DNA of 24,386 nt from the IMG/VR virus record IMGVR_UViG_3300025577_000060, positions 1 through 24,386 of that record; one strand, given 5' to 3'. Every line of letters begins with the position of its first letter. Within the stretch, counting starts at the first letter, position 1. The position numbers and the translations under genes were made by a program. Under the pieces are notes generated by a model. That model was not told where the DNA came from. It did not search any database and saw only the letters and a list, made by a program, of their open reading frames with translations. This DNA comes from a virus. Shown piece by piece: positions 21,393 through 24,386 of the stretch.

Positions 21393-21443
21393 TGCGACTC
21401 GGTAACGCTGCACCCTTCTTGTCCAGGCTTGGTACCTACTGTT
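21381..21443 (-). repeat. 9-bp inverted repeat flanking a translation start
   Basis: AACAGTAGG (minus strand 21443-21435) pairs perfectly with CCTACTGTT (21389-21381), leaving 45 nt between. The 3' arm covers codons 2-4 after ATG 21392. In RNA this could hide or present the start codon. Confidence 0.4.
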
Positions 21444-21447
21444 TAAG

Positions 21448-21555
21448 AGATCAGTGGAGGAATCGAACCTCCATTGTTTTCAACACATGATCAACTGTGT
21501 TTCCTGTATTACTTGATGCGTAAACTTAATTACGTCGCAAGTCCATACCTGATCT
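21448..21555 (-). ncRNA. tRNA-like RNA candidate: acceptor-like helix plus consensus T-arm
   Basis: AGATCAG at the 5' end pairs perfectly with CTGATCT at the 3' end (7 bp). Just before the 3' strand is a T-arm with TGGAGG/CCTCCA and the loop TTCGATT, matching the tRNA T-loop rule. The 108-nt span is too long for a normal tRNA. The D side is replaced by a hairpin (CGTAA, 6-nt loop, TTACG, with an outer ACTTG/CAAGT). An AACACA/TGTGTT hairpin has an 8-nt loop with TTGATC in it. There is no CCA in the DNA. It may be a decayed tRNA, a tRNA mimic or another structured RNA. Confidence 0.4.
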
Positions 21556-21668
21556 GCGCTCTCGACCCTTGAAAGTCTTACATCTGCTTTGTACTCCTAT
21601 TTAAGATATACTCTGTACTCTTAATTTGAAGTGCATCAATGCTTTCTAGGTTTAGAGCTTATATACAA

Positions 21669-21890
21669 CTATATGTTTCTTAACATAGTGCCGTAACCTC
21701 TGCGCTCGGTTAGCTTACGTATACGTTTCGCCTGTGCTTTCGGCATAATTTGGATAGTGTTGCCGGTTTTGTGGTATGTGAGTGCCACACAGCCATAAGG
21801 TTCAACAGTGGAACAGTCGACGCAAGAGGTATAACCTAGTGCCAACCGTGCTTGAGGTATTATATTTTTATTACATTTGTTACATATCAT
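21669..21890 (-). CDS. Small zinc-ribbon-like phage protein
   Basis: The 73-residue protein reads MICNKCNKNIIPQARLALGY, then TSCVDCSTVEPYGCVALTYH and KTGNTIQIMPKAQAKRIRKL. Two CxxC pairs (residues 3-6 and 23-26) probably bind zinc. The text 'ALGYxxCVDCSxVExxGCVxxxxHKTGNTI' is familiar from conserved phage proteins of unknown role. A copy of the 31-bp element ends 5 nt before its ATG, suggesting its own promoter. The stretch downstream to 21414 is non-coding and carries the tRNA-like element. Confidence 0.75.
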   Translation of the reverse strand: MICNKCNKNIIPQARLALGYTSCVDCSTVEPYGCVALTYHKTGNTIQIMPKAQAKRIRKLTERRGYGTMLRNI

Positions 21891-21894
21891 ATAA

Positions 21895-21925
21895 ATATTA
21901 TCTAATAGTTGTCGTATTTATATTG
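21895..21925 (-). promoter_or_regulatory. 31-bp repeated element, copy A
   Basis: On the minus strand this copy reads CAATATAAATACGA, 7 nt, then TAGATAATA, just upstream of the zinc-ribbon gene. The part AATACGACAACTATTAG resembles the T7 RNA polymerase promoter AATACGACTCACTATAG at 11 of 17 positions. It also contains TATAAATA. Confidence 0.65.
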
Positions 21926-21928
21926 TAT

Positions 21929-22132
21929 TTATTTTTCTTTTGTTACACCCATTTGAATCGCTATTCTTTTAGTGACAGCTTTCATCAGTGTGCCATGAAT
22001 TTCATTGAAATCTTTCTTGATTTCGTATCCATCTAGTGCCCAATCGCACGCTCTATATATATCTTTTATAGATTCTTCAGCAGTTTGATCTGCTAATTTC
22101 TCAAATTCTTCAATACTTAGTTTACTTAGCAT
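21929..22132 (-). CDS. 67-residue acidic helical protein, unknown
   Basis: The protein reads MLSKLSIEEFEKLADQTAEE, then SIKDIYRACDWALDGYEIKK and DFNEIHGTLMKAVTKRIAIQ, ending MGVTKEK. It is probably three helices; no motif is recognised. Its start overlaps the previous gene by 11 nt, and copy A of the 31-bp element begins 3 nt after its stop. Confidence 0.65.
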   Translation of the reverse strand: MLSKLSIEEFEKLADQTAEESIKDIYRACDWALDGYEIKKDFNEIHGTLMKAVTKRIAIQMGVTKEK

Positions 22133-22553
22133 AGTTCTTTAAATAATAGTTTAACATATAGTTCATCATAGCAATACTTTCATGTATTATTTCATAGGCA
22201 AGAGTATTATATCTTCTAGTTTTCAACTCTCCGTTAATAGTTAGTAAAGTATGTTGCACATTTTGTCTATACCTTTTGTTAATTGGGTAAGGACAGTACG
22301 CACCATTTTGTTTTCTTACATAACCATTTTTAAATATAGCCATTCTAAGTCTAGTTTTTGGTAGTGAATGCTCACTATGCCACTTAATCATTTGCTTACT
22401 GAAGCAACTAACAGGGAATTTAAACTCTCTAGTGCCATTTTTAGCTTGTCTTTGCGTAGTTACTTCACGTATATCATAGTCAAGTAACATTTTTCTTGCG
22501 AAAGCATCTTCTAATGCTTGCTTTTCTTGTTGGTATTTAGTTATTCCAGCCAT
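22122..22553 (-). CDS. 143-residue unknown basic protein
   Basis: The protein begins MAGITKYQQEKQALEDAFAR and continues with KMLLDYDIREVTTQRQAKNG. It is rich in Lys, Arg, Gln and Tyr (NKRYRQNVQHTLLTINGELK) and ends with hydrophobic Tyr-rich helices (ESIAMMNYMLNYYLKNYAK). I do not recognise the family; an RNA- or DNA-binding role is possible from charge alone. It overlaps both neighbouring genes by a few codons. Confidence 0.65.
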   Translation of the reverse strand: MAGITKYQQEKQALEDAFARKMLLDYDIREVTTQRQAKNGTREFKFPVSCFSKQMIKWHSEHSLPKTRLRMAIFKNGYVRKQNGAYCPYPINKRYRQNVQHTLLTINGELKTRRYNTLAYEIIHESIAMMNYMLNYYLKNYAK

Positions 22554-22707
22554 TTCTTTTGTTGTATTTATGTTTAAAATAGTCTTTTATTTCATTACCT
22601 TTACCATCATGGACGGTTATAGCGTCGCCAAATAGTTCGTATAAATCTTTTTCTGTTGTGTTTTTACCACATTTAATTGATTGGTAAGCGTTGTATTGTA
22701 TCGCCAT
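22537..22707 (-). CDS. 56-residue unknown small protein
   Basis: From ATG 22707 the protein reads MAIQYNAYQSIKCGKNTTEK, then DLYELFGDAITVHDGKGNEI and KDYFKHKYNKRNGWNN. A longer reading from ATG 22740 adds 11 residues. I prefer the shorter start because its leader (AAAAACAAAAACT before ATG) looks like that of nearby genes. No family is recognised. It overlaps the 50-residue gene upstream by 35 nt in another frame. Confidence 0.55.
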   Translation of the reverse strand: MAIQYNAYQSIKCGKNTTEKDLYELFGDAITVHDGKGNEIKDYFKHKYNKRNGWNN

Positions 22708-22825
22708 AGTTTTTGTTTTTAATAGTATACCAAGAGGCATACTGGTTAGTGTTATTTATTTTGTTTAATAATGTTTTATTATTAAGTAGTATTTTATTGT
22801 TTGGTAGAAATTTAATTGTATTCAT
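22673..22825 (-). CDS. 50-residue Asn/Lys-rich small protein (MNTIKF start)
   Basis: The ATG 22825 to TAA frame encodes MNTIKFLPNNKILLNNKTLL, then NKINNTNQYASWYTIKNKNY and GDTIQRLPIN. Copy B of the 31-bp element ends 12 nt upstream. Its leader and first codons (ACAACTATGAATACAAT) are identical over 17 nt to those of the 75-residue gene at 23119-23346. This supports a shared expression signal. The function is unknown and the low-complexity composition lowers certainty. Confidence 0.5.
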   Translation of the reverse strand: MNTIKFLPNNKILLNNKTLLNKINNTNQYASWYTIKNKNYGDTIQRLPIN

Positions 22826-22837
22826 AGTTGTTTATAT

Positions 22838-22868
22838 ATATTATCTATTAATGATCGTGTTTACATTG
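22838..22868 (-). promoter_or_regulatory. 31-bp repeated element, copy B
   Basis: On the minus strand this copy reads CAATGTAAACACGA, 7 nt, then TAGATAATA. It overlaps the last codons of the 36-residue frame and precedes the MNTIKF gene by 12 nt. Spacing is identical to the other copies. Confidence 0.6.
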
Positions 22869-22971
22869 TAAACTCATCACTTGAATCTAACCTGTCATAC
22901 CAGTTATCTAAAACCATTTGTATTTCTTCTGAGGTTAGTATAGTTATCCTATTATTATTAGTGTTATCCAT
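22861..22971 (-). CDS. 36-residue acidic micro-protein
   Basis: The ATG 22971 to TAA frame encodes MDNTNNNRITILTSEEIQMV followed by LDNWYDRLDSSDEFTM. It reads like a small helical domain (LTSEEIQMVLDNWYDRL). It overlaps the upstream membrane micro-peptide by 28 nt in another frame, and its end lies in element copy B. It could be a real early micro-gene; no family is known to me. Confidence 0.4.
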   Translation of the reverse strand: MDNTNNNRITILTSEEIQMVLDNWYDRLDSSDEFTM

Positions 22972-23042
22972 AGTAGTAATGTTAAAAGTGTTAAGAAAGT
23001 TATAGACATTAGTGTCTCTGTAATTAGTTTATTATTCTTCAT
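22944..23042 (-). CDS. 32-residue membrane micro-peptide
   Basis: The ATG 23042 to TAA frame encodes MKNNKLITETLMSITFLTLL followed by TLLLWITLIIIG. A basic N-terminus and one hydrophobic helix of about 20 residues suggest a small membrane protein. Function is unknown. Support is limited to composition and its place in a chain of small genes. Confidence 0.4.
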   Translation of the reverse strand: MKNNKLITETLMSITFLTLLTLLLWITLIIIG

Positions 23043-23060
23043 AGTAAGTTGTAATTTAGT

Positions 23061-23103
23061 TCTAGTGTGAGTAGTCGAAACCCACCTCTGCTCCAAGACT
23101 AGA
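23061..23103 (-). ncRNA. Mini tRNA-like hairpin candidate (T-arm plus short closing helix)
   Basis: TCTAGT at the 5' side pairs with ACTAGA at the 3' side (6 bp). Inside, 13 nt (CTTGGAGCAGAGG) precede a T-arm-like hairpin TGGGT-TTCGACT-ACTCA whose loop fits the tRNA T-loop rule. No full cloverleaf can be built. It sits between the 75-residue gene and the membrane micro-peptide. It may be a tRNA remnant or a structured leader. It resembles the candidate at 21448-21555 in design. Confidence 0.3.
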
Positions 23104-23118
23104 TGAGGTAAAGAGCTA

Positions 23119-23346
23119 TTAAACTAACTCTTTATCTCTAAGTACTAATGGAATATTATTAGTAGCAGTGTAACTCTTATACTTTAACCAACATGGTAAG
23201 TTAGTGAGAGTATCTTTCATTATATTAAATACTTTATCGTGTGAGTAAGTAATTTCTTTTCCTTTTTTATTAGTGAAAGTTATGTTTGTGTTTGTATTAA
23301 GAAGACTTTTTCTTACTACAAATCTTTTAGAAGTGATTGTATTCAT
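23119..23346 (-). CDS. 75-residue unknown basic protein (MNTITSKRF start)
   Basis: The protein reads MNTITSKRFVVRKSLLNTNT, then NITFTNKKGKEITYSHDKVF and NIMKDTLTNLPCWLKYKSYT, ending PLVLRDKELV. It has a beta-like first half and helical second half; no family is recognised. It is preceded by element copy C 34 nt upstream and by the leader ACAACTATGAATACAAT, shared with the 22673-22825 gene. Confidence 0.65.
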   Translation of the reverse strand: MNTITSKRFVVRKSLLNTNTNITFTNKKGKEITYSHDKVFNIMKDTLTNLPCWLKYKSYTATNNIPLVLRDKELV

Positions 23347-23380
23347 AGTTGTATTTGTTTTATGTTTAAGTTGTATAGTA

Positions 23381-23411
23381 ATGTTATCTTATAGTTATAG
23401 TATTTACATTG
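23381..23411 (-). promoter_or_regulatory. 31-bp repeated element, copy C
   Basis: On the minus strand this copy reads CAATGTAAATACTA, 7 nt, then AAGATAACA. It differs slightly from the consensus but has the same length and spacing. It lies upstream of the 75-residue gene with a 34-nt A-rich leader. The bases from 23412 to 23481 show no further feature. Confidence 0.55.
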
Positions 23412-23481
23412 TAAAGTAGTGTAATTGTTTATTGTATATTTTTAGTTAGTAAAGTATACCGCACTATCTCTCTTTTTCTAT

Positions 23482-23613
23482 TTATTTTATTATTATATAA
23501 TAAGAATCTAAATAATCAGTTTCAATTGTGTAATCATTATTATTGGAATCTAGTGAATCAATAGTTTGAATGAATTTTGTGTAGTCAAGTGAAGTGAATT
23601 TTAATTTAGTCAT
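23482..23613 (-). CDS. 43-residue acidic micro-protein, first gene of the minus-strand block
   Basis: The ATG 23613 to TAA frame encodes MTKLKFTSLDYTKFIQTIDS, then LDSNNNDYTIETDYLDSYYI and IIK. It is rich in Asp, Asn, Thr and Tyr. It is preceded by element copy F and an A-rich leader, so it is likely the first gene read leftward from the divergent control region. Function is unknown. Confidence 0.5.
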   Translation of the reverse strand: MTKLKFTSLDYTKFIQTIDSLDSNNNDYTIETDYLDSYYIIIK

Positions 23614-23642
23614 AAGATATATTTGTTTTTGTTTGTATAGTA

Positions 23643-23673
23643 GTATTATCTATATGGCATCGTATATAGATTG
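23643..23673 (-). promoter_or_regulatory. 31-bp repeated element, copy F
   Basis: On the minus strand this copy reads CAATCTATATACGA, 7 nt, then TAGATAATA, 29 nt upstream of the 43-residue gene. It is the outermost copy and faces the whole minus-strand block. Confidence 0.6.
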
Positions 23674-23716
23674 TTGAAAATAATAATGTTGCATTTCTAG
23701 AATATTGGTGGGGCCC

Positions 23717-23763
23717 ATTGTCATATTGTCATTTTTATTTTTATATGTATGACATAATGTCAT
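23717..23763. promoter_or_regulatory. Operator-like half-sites: tandem ATTGTCAT and palindrome
   Basis: Two exact tandem copies of ATTGTCAT lie at 23717-23732. A near-perfect palindrome ATGACAT-A-ATGTCAT lies at 23749-23763. The same TGTCA/TGACA half-site forms both ends of the 45-bp elements. These are likely protein-binding sites in the divergent region; the HTH protein is a candidate binder (inference). Confidence 0.5.
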
Positions 23764-23805
23764 AGTACAACACTCTACTTCTAATTATCTCACAATTTTT
23801 TTATA

Positions 23806-23850
23806 GTGACATTAGCCCTATATAGTCTAATAATAAGGGCCTATTGTCAC
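23806..23850 (+). promoter_or_regulatory. 45-bp promoter/operator element facing the plus-strand genes
   Basis: On the plus strand this reads GTGACA, then TTAGCCCTATATAGT, then CTAATAATAAG, and ends TGTCAC. It matches the minus-strand element at 17324-17368 at 38 of 45 positions. GTGACA and AATAAT are 17 bp apart. The predicted transcript would begin near 23841, about 40 nt before the 23882 gene. Confidence 0.65.
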
Positions 23851-23881
23851 ACTACTTAAATACTAATAGAAACCTGTAATT

Positions 23882-24292
23882 ATGATTAATATGAGAAACG
23901 CACCACTTAACTATGTAAATTTACCTCAGCAAAATAAGCGAGGATTAGGCTTAAAAGGCATAACTAAAAATATAGGTAATAGAATATCAGAAGGCATCGA
24001 CAATTTAAAAGAAGGCGCAGCAGTACAAATGGATTTTAGATCGTATAAAAAAGCAAATAAAGATCTTATAAAGCAATATCCTGATTTTGATGCAGCAGAT
24101 ATGTACAATGCTAATGTTCAAAAAGGTGATACTATAGTAAGTACATTAGGCATTAAAAATGCATTTAACAAACAAGTGGTTAACAGAGAGATGTTTCAAC
24201 CAGGGGGTGGCGAAAACGTAAGAAAAGTAGGTATTGGAGGCAGTAACTATGCGATAAAAAAACAAGAATTTTCAAAGTATAAATTAAAATAA
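23882..24292 (+). CDS. 136-residue unknown protein, first plus-strand gene after the control region
   Basis: The protein begins MINMRNAPLNYVNLPQQNKR, then GLGLKGITKNIGNRISEGID and NLKEGAAVQMDFRSYKKANK. It later has FNKQVVNREMFQPGGGENVR and ends in a Lys-rich tail. I do not recognise it; the basic, Gly/Asn-rich make-up resembles small virion-associated proteins. ATG 23891 is an alternative start. It is the first gene downstream of the 45-bp plus-strand element and is followed after 2 nt by the EF-hand-like gene. Confidence 0.7.
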   Translation: MINMRNAPLNYVNLPQQNKRGLGLKGITKNIGNRISEGIDNLKEGAAVQMDFRSYKKANKDLIKQYPDFDAADMYNANVQKGDTIVSTLGIKNAFNKQVVNREMFQPGGGENVRKVGIGGSNYAIKKQEFSKYKLK

Positions 24293-24294
24293 CA

Positions 24295-24386
24295 ATGGCA
24301 GCAAAGAAATACACACCTAAGGATATTAACAAAAACGGTAAGTTAGATCAGTGGGAAATAAACAAATATAAATTAATAAATAAAGG
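24295..24386 (+). CDS. EF-hand-like small protein (partial at window end)
   Basis: The frame from ATG 24295 runs off the right edge: MAAKKYTPKDINKNGKLDQW then EINKYKLINK. D-I-N-K-N-G-K-L-D-Q-W-E fits the 12-residue EF-hand calcium loop at all key positions. The 45-residue membrane peptide at 1942-2079 has a similar loop (DLNENGKYDWWE). Function is unknown and the C-terminus is outside the window. Confidence 0.65.
   Translation, partial: MAAKKYTPKDINKNGKLDQWEINKYKLINK

Noticed and set aside
21414-21668. Full tmRNA
   Set aside because: The T-arm and acceptor-like helix fit, but the span is about 108 nt, and no tag reading frame ending in an ALAA-type peptide was seen.
23061-23150. Complete tRNA gene using GAGTTAGTTTAATAGCTC as D-arm
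   Set aside because: The D-arm-like text includes the last codons of the 75-residue gene, no matching 5' acceptor strand is present and no 7-nt anticodon loop fits; only the T-arm-like part is kept.
1-24386. CRISPR array, insertion sequence or integrase with attachment site
   Set aside because: No regularly spaced repeats with unique spacers, no transposase or integrase motif and no paired terminal repeats were seen.

Overview
The window reads as a stretch of a tailed-phage genome from an AT-rich, probably marine setting. It is densely packed with short overlapping genes, many joined by ATGA or TAATG junctions, and carries a full set of phage nucleotide and DNA metabolism genes. No ribosomal RNA, insertion sequence, CRISPR array, capsid, terminase or DNA polymerase gene is visible. 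Shine-Dalgarno sequences are missing almost everywhere; start codons follow A-rich leaders. This, together with small-protein families I associate with phages of Bacteroidota, points weakly to a Bacteroidota host. The Kdo genes point to a Gram-negative host.

Layout. Plus strand, 1-2079: the end of a Tyr/Arg-rich protein, then very small basic or membrane proteins, a soluble PAP2-type phosphatase and a 45-residue membrane peptide with an EF-hand-like loop. Minus strand, 23613 down to 2051: one long block of genes read leftward. It starts with about 17 small early-type genes (23613-19138), followed by DNA ligase, a conserved phage protein, a 3D-domain lipoprotein, an HTH protein, a sigma-70 family factor, an ERF annealing protein, a RecE-like nuclease, an SSB-like protein, a primase-helicase, a dCMP-hydroxymethylase-like enzyme, a GIY-YIG/MazG fusion, a small MazG-like protein, an endonuclease-I-like nuclease, and class I ribonucleotide reductase (nrdB, nrdA). 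The block ends with a sugar and cofactor cassette: JmjC/cupin-4 oxygenase, radical SAM/SPASM, SDR, cupin, kdsB, kdsA, a GT8-like glycosyltransferase and a GT29 sialyltransferase-like protein. Plus strand, 23882-24386: an unknown protein and the start of a second EF-hand-like protein.

How the parts may work together. The sigma factor, the HTH protein and two families of repeated promoter-like DNA suggest a programmed expression cascade. One family is a 31-bp element in six copies, all on the minus strand and placed before or across the starts of early genes. The other is a 45-bp element in two copies, one at the start of the HTH-sigma-recombination operon and one facing the plus-strand genes at 23882. 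The divergent region 23614-23881 also holds repeated TGTCA/TGACA half-sites. RNR, the hydroxymethylase and the MazG proteins would shape the dNTP pool, perhaps for modified cytosine. KdsA, KdsB and the GT29-like protein could make CMP-Kdo and transfer a Kdo-like sugar, most simply to the host surface or to the virion.

Two non-coding stretches (21414-21668 and 23043-23118) contain tRNA T-arm-like hairpins that do not fold into normal tRNAs. No gene-free stretch exceeds 300 bases. All assignments come from reading motifs by eye; no database search was run.
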